Below, one piece after another: positions 8,667-17,979 of a stretch of 64,000 bases of DNA. A program made the position numbers and the translations under genes. The first letter of the stretch is position 1. Each line of letters starts with the position of its first letter. The stretch comes from Neopararhizobium haloflavum (GTDB lineage: Bacteria; Pseudomonadota; Alphaproteobacteria; Rhizobiales; Rhizobiaceae): positions 1 to 64,000 of the forward strand of contig NZ_NWUC01000005.1 of NCBI RefSeq assembly GCF_002750855.1, in the 5' to 3' direction. The notes beneath the pieces were generated by a model, which did no database searches, was not told where the DNA came from, and saw only the letters and a program-made list of their open reading frames with translations.

Positions 8667-9104
8667 TCAGTTCTCGATGCGCTGCAGCGTTTCGGTGCCG
8701 TGATTGCGGGCGATCGCCTGCAGCTGTGCCAGCCGCTCGCGATACCGTGTCGCAGCGACCCGGTCGTTGCGCTGTTCCGCGAGAGCAGCGGCCATCTCTG
8801 TCTCGATCATCTGGCGCTCGACATCGCTCATCTGGGCCGTCGCGCCGCGTGGCATGCGCGAAAAGGTCGGAAACTCGCCACCACGGCGCGCACCCGTCTG
8901 GACGAACGGTTCCGGTGTCAGCGTATCGGGTCGCGAGAGGTTCTGCTGCACAACGGTCAGCGTGGGATCGTAGCGCTCGGACTGGGGGTCCGTCGTCTCG
9001 CTACAACCGGCCATCATGCCGGCGATGAGCAGCAGGAGGACACCAGAACGACAGGAAGTGAAGAGCATGGACAAGGACTCGCCGAATGATTGTCGCGCTT
9101 TCAT
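8667..9104 (-). CDS. small predicted lipoprotein, unknown function
   Basis: A 145-residue protein with a lipoprotein signal: hydrophobic residues 20-30 and a lipobox MAGC with C34. The remainder is polar, with an Arg/Gly patch (RRGG near 73-76) and a helical, Ala/Arg/Glu-rich C-terminal half (about 90-140) that looks coiled-coil prone. I do not recognise a named domain. A second ATG (9068) would give a shorter signal; neither start has a clear ribosome site. It lies 84 bases upstream of the aminotransferase gene on the same strand and diverges from phaC. Confidence 0.7.
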   Translation of the reverse strand: MKARQSFGESLSMLFTSCRSGVLLLLIAGMMAGCSETTDPQSERYDPTLTVVQQNLSRPDTLTPEPFVQTGARRGGEFPTFSRMPRGATAQMSDVERQMIETEMAAALAEQRNDRVAATRYRERLAQLQAIARNHGTETLQRIEN

Positions 9105-9247
9105 CCGCCAACCGCCATGCGCAGTGACGCGGCCAATCCGGCGGTGCGGGAAAACAATGTCTTATTCCTCTTACATTGGCGAGCTTCGATATAGTAGGCT
9201 TTTTTGACAAGCCGCAAAGGCGAAATGCCATGACCGGGAGGAACGGC

Positions 9248-11092
9248 ATGTCGAACACGACGGACAGCAAAAAGGCCTCCGACAAGATCGATGCATCGTC
9301 GATCGAGCCCTATATCATCAAGGATCCGGAGGCCTTTGCGCGCAATCTGGCCCGAATGCTGGAGGAGTTGGGAAGAGCTGCCTCGGCCTGGGTGCGCCCA
9401 CGCGAGAGCGGTGAAAAGACCGATACCCTCTCCGAGCCCGTCGCCGACATGGTCAAGACCTTCAGCAAGGTTTCTGAATACTGGTTGTCGGACCCCGCAC
9501 GCGCCTTCGAGGCGCAAACGCATTTGATGACGAGCTATTTCGGGCTGTGGAACGCCTCGCTCCAGAAGATGTCCGGTCAGGACGACGGCCCGATCACGCC
9601 GGCAAGACATGCAGGCGACAAACGCTTTTCCGACGCTGATTGGGAACGCAACGCATTCTTCAACTTCCTGCGAAGCGCCTATGATGTCACCTCGGACTGG
9701 GCTGAGAAGCTCGTTGAAGATGCCGAAGGGCTCGATGAGCACACGCGGCACAAGGCGGTTTTCTACACCAAGCAGATCGCCAATGCGCTGGCGCCCAGCA
9801 ATTTCATCATGACCAATCCGGAACTGTATCGGGAAACGGTGGCAGCCAACGGCGAAAACCTCGTGCGCGGCATGAGGATGCTGGCCGAGGACATTGCGGC
9901 CGGCAAAGGCGATCTTCGCTTGCGTCAGGCCGATTACTCCAAGTTCAAGGTTGGCGAGAATCTCGCGACAACCCCCGGCAAGGTGATCGCCCAGAGCGAC
10001 GTTTGTCAGGTCATCCAGTACAGCGCCAAGACAGAGAAGGTCCTGAAGCGCCCCCTTGTGATCTGCCCACCCTGGATCAACAAATTCTACATTCTCGATC
10101 TCAACCCGCAAAAGTCGTTCATCGCGTGGGCCATCGAACAGGGACACACCGTCTTCGTCATCTCCTGGGTCAATCCCGACGAGCGTCACAAGGAAAAGAA
10201 CTGGGACGCCTACGCCAGCGAAGGGATCGGCTTCGCATTGGATACGGTCGAGGCGGCAACGGCCGAGAGCGAGGTCAACGCGATCGGCTACTGCGTCGGC
10301 GGGACGCTTCTGGCGGCGACACTGGCGTTGCACGCAAGGGAAAAGGACCGGCGCATCCGCACGGTCACCTTCCTGACGACCCAGGTCGACTTCACCTATG
10401 CGGGCGATCTCAAGGTCTTCGTCGACGAAGAACAGATCGAAGCGATCGAAGCGGGCATGCAGCGCACCGGGTATCTCGACGGCTCCAAGATGGCGACGGC
10501 ATTCAACATGCTGCGCTCGTCCGATCTGATATGGCCCTACGTCGTCAACAATTATCTCAAGGGCAAGGATCCCCTGCCCTTCGATCTCCTCTACTGGAAT
10601 TCAGATTCCACGCGGATGCCCTGCGCCAACCACTCGTTTTATCTGCGCAATTGCTATCTCTCAAACAATCTGTCGGCCGGACGCATGGAGCTGGGCGGCA
10701 AGCCGGTTTCGCTGAAGGACATCCGCATCCCGGTCTACAACCTGGCGACGAAGGAAGATCATATCGCGCCAGCAAAGTCGGTGTTCATCGGCAGCCAGTT
10801 CTTCGGCGGCGATGTGCAGTATGTGCTTTCCGGATCTGGTCACATCGCCGGCGTGGTCAACCCGCCGGACAAGAACAAGTACCAGTACTGGACGGGAGGG
10901 CCGCCGGTGGGCGGCTTCGAAGACTGGATCGCGGGGGCGCAGGAGAACCCCGGCTCCTGGTGGCCCCATTGGCAGGCATGGATTGAAGCGCAGGATGATC
11001 GCAAGGTCGAGGCCAAGACCCGCAAACCGGGCGGCGCCAAACTGAAACCGATCGAGGATGCGCCTGGTTCGTTCGTCAAGATGAAGGCGTGA
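9248..11092 (+). CDS. phaC: class I poly(3-hydroxyalkanoate) synthase
   Basis: A 614-residue enzyme polymerising (R)-3-hydroxyacyl-CoA into storage polyester at the granule surface. It has the N-terminal PhaC_N region and an alpha/beta-hydrolase core with the lipase-like box GYCVGG containing the catalytic C349. The remaining triad is visible as D504 (KEDHIAP) and H532 (GSGHIAG). Length fits class I (about 590-630), which works without PhaE or PhaR. The ATG at 9248 is chosen because GGGAGG sits six bases upstream; two earlier in-frame starts lack one. phaA, phaB and phasin genes are not nearby. Confidence 0.95.
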   Translation: MSNTTDSKKASDKIDASSIEPYIIKDPEAFARNLARMLEELGRAASAWVRPRESGEKTDTLSEPVADMVKTFSKVSEYWLSDPARAFEAQTHLMTSYFGLWNASLQKMSGQDDGPITPARHAGDKRFSDADWERNAFFNFLRSAYDVTSDWAEKLVEDAEGLDEHTRHKAVFYTKQIANALAPSNFIMTNPELYRETVAANGENLVRGMRMLAEDIAAGKGDLRLRQADYSKFKVGENLATTPGKVIAQSDVCQVIQYSAKTEKVLKRPLVICPPWINKFYILDLNPQKSFIAWAIEQGHTVFVISWVNPDERHKEKNWDAYASEGIGFALDTVEAATAESEVNAIGYCVGGTLLAATLALHAREKDRRIRTVTFLTTQVDFTYAGDLKVFVDEEQIEAIEAGMQRTGYLDGSKMATAFNMLRSSDLIWPYVVNNYLKGKDPLPFDLLYWNSDSTRMPCANHSFYLRNCYLSNNLSAGRMELGGKPVSLKDIRIPVYNLATKEDHIAPAKSVFIGSQFFGGDVQYVLSGSGHIAGVVNPPDKNKYQYWTGGPPVGGFEDWIAGAQENPGSWWPHWQAWIEAQDDRKVEAKTRKPGGAKLKPIEDAPGSFVKMKA

Positions 11093-11155
11093 TGCGCCCG
11101 CAACTCATAGATGCTTCGATTGCGCCGAGACGGGGGATGCCTTATCGCCTCGACG

Positions 11156-11908
11156 ATGCAGTTCAAATCTCCCCTCGTGCCTGCGACGCTCGTCGCACGC
11201 TACAAGCGCTTCTTGTTCGACGCGGTTCTGGCGGACGGCCAGGCGATCACCGGCTCTTGCCCGAACACCGGCTCGATGTTCGGCCTGACGACACCCGGCG
11301 CGCGCGTCTGGCTGTCCGAGCACGACAGTCCCACGCGAAAATACCGGCACTGCCTGGAACTGGTGGAGGCTGACGACACCATCATCGGCGTCAATACCGG
11401 GCTGCCCAACCGATTGGCGGACGAGGCGATCGATGCTGGCCTGATCCGTGACCTCGCCGACTACGGCGAGCGGCTGCGCGAACAGCGCTACGGACGCAAT
11501 TCGCGCATCGACATCCTGCTTCAAGATCAAGCGCGCGGCAAAGCCTATGTCGAGGTGAAGAACGTGCATATGAGCCGGACCTCCGGCCTTGCCGAATTTC
11601 CCGATTCGGTTACGGCTCGCGGCGCCAAACATCTCGAAGAACTTGGCGATATGGTCGAGTCAGGCCATCGCGCAATCATGCTCTATATGATCCAGCGTCC
11701 TGACGTGTCTCGTTTCCGGCTTTGCCGCGACCTCGATCCGATCTATGCTGCCGCTTTCGATCGCGCGGTGGCGCGTGGGGTTGAAGCCATCGCGGTTCGA
11801 TGCGACATCACACCGGAATTCATCCGTCCCGACGCCGTCGTCCCGATCGAAGAACCGGGAGCCCGACCATGCACCGGGTCGGAAGCGGCAAATCGGAACG
11901 GAAAGTAA
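11156..11908 (+). CDS. sfsA: SfsA family DNA/RNA nuclease
   Basis: A 250-residue SfsA protein. The N-terminus reads [16 protein letters not shown], then [10 protein letters not shown] and TPGARVWLS, all family hallmarks. The C-terminal part holds the PD-(D/E)xK-like segment SRIDILL...[10 protein letters not shown] and [16 protein letters not shown]. The family was first described as sugar fermentation stimulation and was later reported to have nuclease activity; its physiological role is unclear. The start at 11156 matches the family N-terminus, not the upstream in-frame ATG at 11111. Its stop overlaps the map start as TAATG. Confidence 0.93.
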   Translation: MQFKSPLVPATLVARYKRFLFDAVLADGQAITGSCPNTGSMFGLTTPGARVWLSEHDSPTRKYRHCLELVEADDTIIGVNTGLPNRLADEAIDAGLIRDLADYGERLREQRYGRNSRIDILLQDQARGKAYVEVKNVHMSRTSGLAEFPDSVTARGAKHLEELGDMVESGHRAIMLYMIQRPDVSRFRLCRDLDPIYAAAFDRAVARGVEAIAVRCDITPEFIRPDAVVPIEEPGARPCTGSEAANRNGK

Positions 11909-12735
11909 TGGTCAGCTATATCGACGCAGCGTTGGCCCCGCAGAAAAACAATGGCCAGATCCGCCTTTACGGTGAAGACGGGTTCGAGGGCATGCGCAAG
12001 GCCTGTCAACTGACGGCGCGGTGCCTCGATGAACTCGCCGCCATGGTTACGCCCGGCGTCACCACACAGGCAATCGACGATTTCGTCTACGGCTTCGGCA
12101 AGGATCACGGCGCATTTCCGGCGACGATGAACTACCGCGGCTACATGAAGTCCTCCTGCACATCGATCAACCATGTCGTGTGCCACGGCATTCCCAACGA
12201 GAAGCCGCTCCGCGACGGCGATATCGTCAATATCGACGTCACCTATGTCCTGGATGGCTGGCATGGCGATTCCAGCCGCATGTACCCGGTCGGGCAGTTG
12301 AAGCGCGCGGCCGAGCGGCTTCTGGAAGTCACTCATGAATCGATGATGCGCGGCATCGCCGCCATCCGGCCCGGCGCCCGCACCGGTGCTATCGGCGAAG
12401 CCATTCAGGTCTATGCCGAGGGCGAGCGCTGCTCCGTCGTCCGGGATTTTTGCGGTCACGGGCTGGGACGTCTGTTTCATGACGCTCCGAACATCCTCCA
12501 CTATGGACGGGCCAATGAGGGCCCGGAGATGCGCCCCGGGATGATCTTCACCGTCGAACCGATGATCAACCTCGGCAAGCCGCATGTGAAGGTTCTCGCC
12601 GATGGATGGACAGCTGTGACCCGCGACCGGTCCTTGTCGGCGCAGTACGAACACACGATCGGGGTGACTGAAACCGGATGTGAGATCTTCACGCTTTCGC
12701 CCGGCGGACTCGACCGCCCCGGATTGCCGGCTTGA
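11908..12735 (+). CDS. map: type I methionine aminopeptidase
   Basis: A 275-residue cytosolic metalloprotease removing the initiator methionine. The pita-bread fold ligands are visible: H in NHVVCHGIPN, the two aspartates in IVNIDVTYV and WHGDSSRMY, H in CGHGLGRLFHD, E in FTVEPMIN and E in QYEHTIGV. The start ATG overlaps the sfsA stop and gives an N-terminus of normal length for alphaproteobacterial MetAP. The sfsA-map-radC order suggests an operon; radC follows after 25 bases. Confidence 0.96.
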   Translation: MVSYIDAALAPQKNNGQIRLYGEDGFEGMRKACQLTARCLDELAAMVTPGVTTQAIDDFVYGFGKDHGAFPATMNYRGYMKSSCTSINHVVCHGIPNEKPLRDGDIVNIDVTYVLDGWHGDSSRMYPVGQLKRAAERLLEVTHESMMRGIAAIRPGARTGAIGEAIQVYAEGERCSVVRDFCGHGLGRLFHDAPNILHYGRANEGPEMRPGMIFTVEPMINLGKPHVKVLADGWTAVTRDRSLSAQYEHTIGVTETGCEIFTLSPGGLDRPGLPA

Positions 12736-12760
12736 TCGCAAGGGATGGACCTGAGACCGG

Positions 12761-13540
12761 ATGACGGCCGAAGGGCAGGACAACACGGATGAAGGCGACC
12801 CGGCTCCGGCCGATGAACGCTCCTATTTTGCTGAACAACCCCGGCCGCTGGATGGCGGAATAAAGCCGCCCGCTCAGCACTATCACGGCCACCGCGATCG
12901 CCTTCGCCAGCGTTTCCGCGACAACGCATCCGGTCTTGCCGACTACGAACTTCTGGAACTGCTGCTCTTCCGCCTGTTGCCGCGGCGCGACACCAAGCCG
13001 ATCGCGAAAGCGTTGCTTCAACGGTTCGGGACGCTATCGGAAGTCTTGGGCGCGCCGCCGCATCTTCTGGCGGAGACGGATGGGATCGGTGAAAGCGCGG
13101 CGCTGGACCTGAAGGTCGTTGCCGCCTTGGGTCAACGCTCCCTCAAGGGAGCAATCCGCGAGCGCCAGCTGCTCGGTTCCTGGCAGTCAGTCATTGACTA
13201 CTGCCGTGCGGCCATGGCGTTTGAAACGCGAGAACAGTTCCGCATCCTTTTCCTCGACAAGAAGAATGTGCTGATCGCCGACGAGGTCCAGCAGACGGGC
13301 ACCGTCGACCATACACCGGTCTATCCGCGCGAAGTCATGCGCCGCGCGCTCGAACTGTCTGCGACGGCGTTGATCCTGGTCCACAACCACCCCTCGGGCG
13401 ACCCGACCCCGTCCCGCGCCGATATCGAAATGACGCGAACGATCATCGAAACGGCCAAACCACTCGGGATCACGGTGCACGACCACGTCATCGTCGGTCG
13501 CAACGGCCACGCCAGCCTGAAAGGGCTTCAGCTCATCTGA
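12761..13540 (+). CDS. radC: RadC family protein (JAMM/MPN domain)
   Basis: A 259-residue protein with an acidic disordered N-terminus (1-40), a helix-hairpin-helix-like UPF0758 region (about 45-130) and a C-terminal JAMM domain. The metalloprotease-type motif is intact: [14 protein letters not shown] with H208, H210 and D221. The old link to DNA repair in E. coli is not supported by later work; a DNA-processing or deubiquitinase-fold hydrolase role is only inferred. It is last in the sfsA-map-radC run and followed by a terminator. Confidence 0.92.
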   Translation: MTAEGQDNTDEGDPAPADERSYFAEQPRPLDGGIKPPAQHYHGHRDRLRQRFRDNASGLADYELLELLLFRLLPRRDTKPIAKALLQRFGTLSEVLGAPPHLLAETDGIGESAALDLKVVAALGQRSLKGAIRERQLLGSWQSVIDYCRAAMAFETREQFRILFLDKKNVLIADEVQQTGTVDHTPVYPREVMRRALELSATALILVHNHPSGDPTPSRADIEMTRTIIETAKPLGITVHDHVIVGRNGHASLKGLQLI

Positions 13541-13551
13541 CCGATATGAAA

Positions 13552-13574
13552 AGCCCGGGTCGATGACCCGGGCT
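13552..13574. terminator. bidirectional terminator hairpin between radC and the RTX gene
   Basis: A perfect 10-bp inverted repeat, AGCCCGGGTC and its complement, closes a 3-base GAT loop in the gap between two convergent genes. On the minus strand it is followed by TTTTCAT, so it best fits termination of the RTX gene; on the plus strand the T tract is poor. Confidence 0.7.
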
Positions 13575-13602
13575 CCGATTTCCGGTATTGATCCGACGGC
13601 TC

Positions 13603-15570
13603 CTAGACGTAGACGTCGAAATTGTCGCGCGTCAGATCTTCCGAATTGACGCCGGTCAGCGACATGAGATGCTCACGACCGTCAGTGTCTGACCAGTCCT
13701 CATCATGATAGATTTCCGTATCGCCGGATTCGGAATTGAAGACGGCGAGATAGAACTCCGCTGCGCCCTCCGAGGTGGCAGCGTCGATCGCAGCTTGCGT
13801 GACGCCCTCATCCGCCGCCATGCCATCGGTGATCAGAACGACTTTCTGGTCATCGTCCGACGAAAGCGACATCAGATCGGTGCGTATCTGAAAATCCCCT
13901 TCGGCGAGATCGCCGTCGCCACGAACATCATCATCCATCGAGTTGGCGAAGGTGATCGCTCCACCCTGGAGAAAAGACACAACGTCGATCGTATCGTTTG
14001 TTGCGCCCTCGGCTTCGGCAGCCACGAAATCGGTGACGGTATCGAGCCCGACGCCGGCATCGACGTGCACCTCATCGTTTCCGCCACTGGTCAGGATGAT
14101 CGTGTCGTTGCCGGGGCCGCCGCCGAAGATATTGTCGCCGGCGCCACCATCCAGCGTGTCATCGCCGGCGCCGCCCGTGACGAGATCATCGCCCGCGCCG
14201 GTCGTGATGGTGTCGTTGCCAGACCCGCCCCGTGCCGTGACGGCTCCTGTCGCATTGGACAGGTCAATCGCCAGATCGCCTTCAAGGTCGGCTGCGTTGA
14301 GAAGCTCAACGGCAGCAAACCCATCGGCGGTGAACTCGGTTCCGGCGTTGATTCCGTCGCCTGGGTTCGCGTCATCGTTGACCGTCCCGCCGACAAGCGT
14401 GACATCGCCCATGCCGGTGAGATTGATGGTTGCCAGAGCACTCGTGCCGCTGACGCCGATCAGGTTGCTTTCGCCGTTCGACTCTATCGTCAGCGTTTCA
14501 ACGGTATCGTCCGCGGTCAAATCCGGTCCAACATTGGCAATCCCGAGCGCTGCCGCACTGTCTTCCACCGACACTTCAAGCGACGTGGCCGTGATATCGT
14601 CGAAGTCGATGGTGACGAGGTCGCCCTCATCCGCATCCACGACATCCGTCAGCATCAGCGAAAGCGCTGCAGCCGTCGTCCCGGCAAAGCCAACCGAGGC
14701 GCCCTGGTTCATCACGCGAAACTGGCTGACGTTCCCGATGTTGCTCACGCTACCGAAGGCATTGCTGTTAGAGACCGACACCCGCTCGACACCTGTCGCC
14801 TCGGCGAGACTGATTTCCGGCGTGCTCATCGACGAGCTTTCGGTAAACGTAACGTCGATCGCCTCGACATCGGTAAGCTGTGGATCGACGGGATCGTCGT
14901 CCGAGCCTGCCACGACAACCGAGAAGCTGTCGCTGCCTGCGCCGCCATCGATCGAATCTCCATCGTTTACGGTCGGGTTGTCGCCGCCGATGGCTCCGCT
15001 GAAGGCATCGTCGCCATCGCCGCCGGTCAGCATTTCATTCGATGCTTCCGTCAGACGAAGTCCGAGACCGGCAATGGCCGCATCGGTCTCTTCATCGGTC
15101 GGGATTGTTGCGGGGTCTGACGTCACATCATCGAGGAACGCGCGACCCGCATCGGCTGCATCTTCACCTTGATAGTCCTCGATCTCGTCCTCGGTATCGA
15201 TTGCGCTGGTGAAGTTGTTGGCGGCAATTTCCTTGTTCATGAGCGTCTGCATGTCGTCGCCCATGGCACTGTCATAGATCGCGATGGCGATCTGCTCGAT
15301 CGTCAGGTCCGTATCGAGCCGCTCGGCCCAATAGGCCAGACCATCGGGCTCGGCGCCGCGTCCGAAGAGCGACATGTAGACCGAGTTGACGATCTCCTCG
15401 CTCGACATCATCCCTTCAAAACGGTCTTGATATTCTGCTGAACTGGCAAGAGCGCCGTAGATCGCGCTCAAATCCTCGCCGTTATTGGTCTCGTTCTCGT
15501 AGAAGGCCAGTCCGAGCGGGTCGGCGGGTCTTCCGAAAAGAGCAATGTAAACCCCTTGAATGGTCGCCAT
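13603..15570 (-). CDS. secreted RTX calcium-binding protein with tandem DUF4214 modules (S-layer-like)
   Basis: A 655-residue, very acidic protein without cysteine or a Sec signal. The N-terminus carries two related DUF4214 modules (about 1-50 and 57-120; compare YIALFGRPADPLGLAFY with YMSLFGRGAEPDGLAYW). Residues about 180-440 are a Ser/Thr/Asp-rich beta-rich region. Residues 448-497 hold glycine-rich nonapeptide (RTX) repeats of the type GGAGDDTLDGGAGDD that bind calcium outside the cell. The C-terminus ends in DNFDVYV, resembling a type I secretion signal. This points to export by a type I system, which is not encoded nearby, and to a surface or S-layer-like role (inferred). A good AAAGGAA precedes the ATG. 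Confidence 0.85.
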   Translation of the reverse strand: MATIQGVYIALFGRPADPLGLAFYENETNNGEDLSAIYGALASSAEYQDRFEGMMSSEEIVNSVYMSLFGRGAEPDGLAYWAERLDTDLTIEQIAIAIYDSAMGDDMQTLMNKEIAANNFTSAIDTEDEIEDYQGEDAADAGRAFLDDVTSDPATIPTDEETDAAIAGLGLRLTEASNEMLTGGDGDDAFSGAIGGDNPTVNDGDSIDGGAGSDSFSVVVAGSDDDPVDPQLTDVEAIDVTFTESSSMSTPEISLAEATGVERVSVSNSNAFGSVSNIGNVSQFRVMNQGASVGFAGTTAAALSLMLTDVVDADEGDLVTIDFDDITATSLEVSVEDSAAALGIANVGPDLTADDTVETLTIESNGESNLIGVSGTSALATINLTGMGDVTLVGGTVNDDANPGDGINAGTEFTADGFAAVELLNAADLEGDLAIDLSNATGAVTARGGSGNDTITTGAGDDLVTGGAGDDTLDGGAGDNIFGGGPGNDTIILTSGGNDEVHVDAGVGLDTVTDFVAAEAEGATNDTIDVVSFLQGGAITFANSMDDDVRGDGDLAEGDFQIRTDLMSLSSDDDQKVVLITDGMAADEGVTQAAIDAATSEGAAEFYLAVFNSESGDTEIYHDEDWSDTDGREHLMSLTGVNSEDLTRDNFDVYV

Positions 15571-15665
15571 GTTGGCATTCCTTTGCGTTGGCTTGCTGAC
15601 AGGTCAACGCACTCCGGTGGGGCAACGGACCATCGCCTGCGATGTTCCATGCCTCAATGCGTAAT

Positions 15666-17207
15666 TCACAGGATTGACAGGAAGCGCTCTGAGTCACTGC
15701 GCACTGCATCCTTCTTGTCGCTCGACATGCGATCAAGAGATTTCAAGACCACGCCCATACGCCGGTTTCTCTCGAAATGGGCCCGGTTGCGCATCACGAA
15801 GTCCCAATAGAGATAGTTGAAGGGACAGGCGTCCGGTCCGTTCTTGCGCTTCACGTCGTAGCGACAATTGCCGCAATAGTCGGACATCCGGTTGATGTAG
15901 GCGCCCGAGGCTGCGTAAGGCTTCGAGGCGAAAAAGCCGTCGTCTGCATAAAGGATCATGCCGACAACGTTCGGCATCTCCACCCACTCATAGGCATCGT
16001 GGTAGACCAGCAGGTACCATTCCTGCACCTCGCGTGGATCGAGGCCGGCCAGGAGGCAGAAATTGCCGATCACCATGAGCCGCTGAATATGGTGGGCATA
16101 GGCGTTCCGGCTGGTTTCCCCGATCGCCTGCGCAAGGCAGTTCATATCGGTATCGGCCGACCAGAAGAATTCAGGCAGTTGGCGATCGGCCGAGAGGGCG
16201 TTTTGATCGCCATAACCGGGCATCTTCAGCCAATATACCCCGCGGATGAATTCGCGCCAGCCGATGATCTGGCGCAGGAAACCTTCCGCTGCATTGATCG
16301 GGACCGAACCATTCTTGTGCGCTGCCTCGACACGGTCGCAGCATTCGCGCGCGCTCAACAGCCCGCAATTGATCAGCGCGGACAGGTGGGAATGGAACAT
16401 TAGCGGCTCACCCTGCCGCATGGCATCCTGATACCGGCCGAAATCCGGCAGGGCCTCGGCTATGAACCAATTGAGGTAGTGCAGCGCCTGACGACGCGTG
16501 ACGGGATAGTCAAATGGCTCCAATTCGCCGAAGTGTTCACCGAAAGTGCTGGCGACCAGCTCGATGACTTCCTTGGTCGTATCGTCCTGTCCATAATGCG
16601 GCCGGTTGGGAGGAGAGACGTCCCCAGGCAGCGGATCGCGGTTGTCGTGATCGAAATTCCACCGCCCTCCGACCGGCTCATCGCCGTCCATCAGATAGCC
16701 CGTCCTGCGGCGCATCTCACGGTAGAAATACTCCATGCGAAGCGTCTTGGGATCGGGCCCGGCGAGTTCATCGAACAATTCGTGCGAACAGAAGAACCGA
16801 TCGTCGGGCCTGATCTCGACATCGAGCGGTAGTTCTTCGGCCCAATTCCGCTGCTTCTGAACGACACGATACTCCCCGGCCTCGGTCACGATGAGCGATG
16901 ATGCCTTTGTTTCACCGACGACCGTTTCTATCGCCGCGTCGAACGATGGGATCCCCTCCTCATAGCGAAAATAGCGGACCTGATGGCCCGCCTGCTGCAG
17001 TTGCTCGGCAAAGTGGCGCATAGCGGCAAAAAGGAATGCGATTTTCTTCTTGTGATGCGCCACATAGGTCGCCTCCTCTTTCACCTCCGCCAGAACGATC
17101 AGATCGCGTTCCCGATCGACGCCCTGCAGCGCGCTGATATCGCGTGTCAGCTGGTCTCCGAGAACGAATCTGATGCTGCGGACGGCTTGTCGAGAGGATG
17201 CGGGCAT
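15666..17207 (-). CDS. FeS-type (6-4) photolyase / cryptochrome-related protein (PhrB-like)
   Basis: A 513-residue protein of the FeS-BCP group typified by Agrobacterium PhrB, which repairs UV (6-4) photoproducts using FAD, a lumazine antenna and a 4Fe-4S cluster. The four cluster cysteines are all present: C357 (DMNCL), C445 and C448 (CGNC), and C461 (ACPFNY). Each lies seven residues later than the PhrB ligands as I recall them. The FAD region has QIIGWREFIRGVYW and AYAHHIQRLMVIGNF. The N-terminal Rossmann-type antenna domain begins SIRFVLGDQL. It ends 95 bases before the RTX gene on the same strand. Confidence 0.93.
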   Translation of the reverse strand: MPASSRQAVRSIRFVLGDQLTRDISALQGVDRERDLIVLAEVKEEATYVAHHKKKIAFLFAAMRHFAEQLQQAGHQVRYFRYEEGIPSFDAAIETVVGETKASSLIVTEAGEYRVVQKQRNWAEELPLDVEIRPDDRFFCSHELFDELAGPDPKTLRMEYFYREMRRRTGYLMDGDEPVGGRWNFDHDNRDPLPGDVSPPNRPHYGQDDTTKEVIELVASTFGEHFGELEPFDYPVTRRQALHYLNWFIAEALPDFGRYQDAMRQGEPLMFHSHLSALINCGLLSARECCDRVEAAHKNGSVPINAAEGFLRQIIGWREFIRGVYWLKMPGYGDQNALSADRQLPEFFWSADTDMNCLAQAIGETSRNAYAHHIQRLMVIGNFCLLAGLDPREVQEWYLLVYHDAYEWVEMPNVVGMILYADDGFFASKPYAASGAYINRMSDYCGNCRYDVKRKNGPDACPFNYLYWDFVMRNRAHFERNRRMGVVLKSLDRMSSDKKDAVRSDSERFLSIL

Positions 17208-17364
17208 GAGGACCTGTGACGATAAGAGTTTCCCCTTATCTAGGCCGTGCGTTGGCGCTCTCCAGATCAGCCGAAGTTTCCGCCTGCATCCTCCCGTTTA
17301 TTACTTGTTGTTAATGGATGTGACCTAAAGTTGTCTCATACGAAACGAGCATCCCGGGTCGACC

Positions 17365-17973
17365 ATGTCCTTCGTCCTCGAACAGGCTCCCGCCTCCACG
17401 CCGGTCGTCGGCGACAATCGCTTTCAAAGCGTCTCCATAAACGTGCCGGGTCGACTGATGTGCGCCGACTTTTCCGAGCACGATTGCGTCGCGGCTCAGA
17501 TGTCTCCTGGCGATGTCCAGTTCCTGTGTGCGGCTCGGCCCCGCCCGAACGAGCGGATCGTGGCCTATCTCGACCATCTTGGCCGGGTCGAGGGTCGTGT
17601 CGCGTCCCTGGAGAGTGACGGTTTCACGATCGAACTCAATGCCACCGTCAGGAAGCGCGAGAAACTTGCGGCACAGCTGACGTGGCTCGCCAACAAGCAC
17701 GAATTGGGATTGCCGGAAGATCGTCGGCATGAACGCTACGCCCCGCGCAATCCGCGCGCAGAGATCAGCCTTGACGACGGTCGACGCTATGCCTGCCGGA
17801 TCATCGACCTCTCGCTGTCTGGCGCGGCGGTGGAAATCGAGGTGCGACCCGCGCTCGGAACGCCCGTCGTGCTTGGCACCATGCGCGGCCGCGTCGTGCG
17901 CCATTTCCAGGAAGGCATCGCGCTGGAATTCATTCGCATACAGCCAGCGGAAGCGCTGCGGACGTTCCTCTAA
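17365..17973 (+). CDS. PilZ domain protein (likely c-di-GMP receptor)
   Basis: A 202-residue soluble protein. The C-terminal PilZ domain (about 118-200) has the two c-di-GMP binding motifs: RRHER with arginines 120, 121 and 124, and DLSLSG with D148, S150 and G153. The N-terminal half (about 20-105) looks like a second PilZ-type barrel without these motifs. PilZ proteins pass c-di-GMP signals to motility or polysaccharide machinery; the partner here is unknown. It diverges from the photolyase and converges on the protease gene, with six bases between stops. Confidence 0.88.
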   Translation: MSFVLEQAPASTPVVGDNRFQSVSINVPGRLMCADFSEHDCVAAQMSPGDVQFLCAARPRPNERIVAYLDHLGRVEGRVASLESDGFTIELNATVRKREKLAAQLTWLANKHELGLPEDRRHERYAPRNPRAEISLDDGRRYACRIIDLSLSGAAVEIEVRPALGTPVVLGTMRGRVVRHFQEGIALEFIRIQPAEALRTFL

Positions 17974-17979
17974 AGCTCT

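Noticed and set aside
9101-10333. 410-codon open frame antisense to phaC
   Set aside because: It overlaps the phaC catalytic region in antisense and covers both phaC's start region and its leader; no domain.
13705-15120. 471-codon open frame antisense to the RTX gene
   Set aside because: It arises from Gly/Asp-rich repeats read backwards; the RTX frame has clear domains and a ribosome site.
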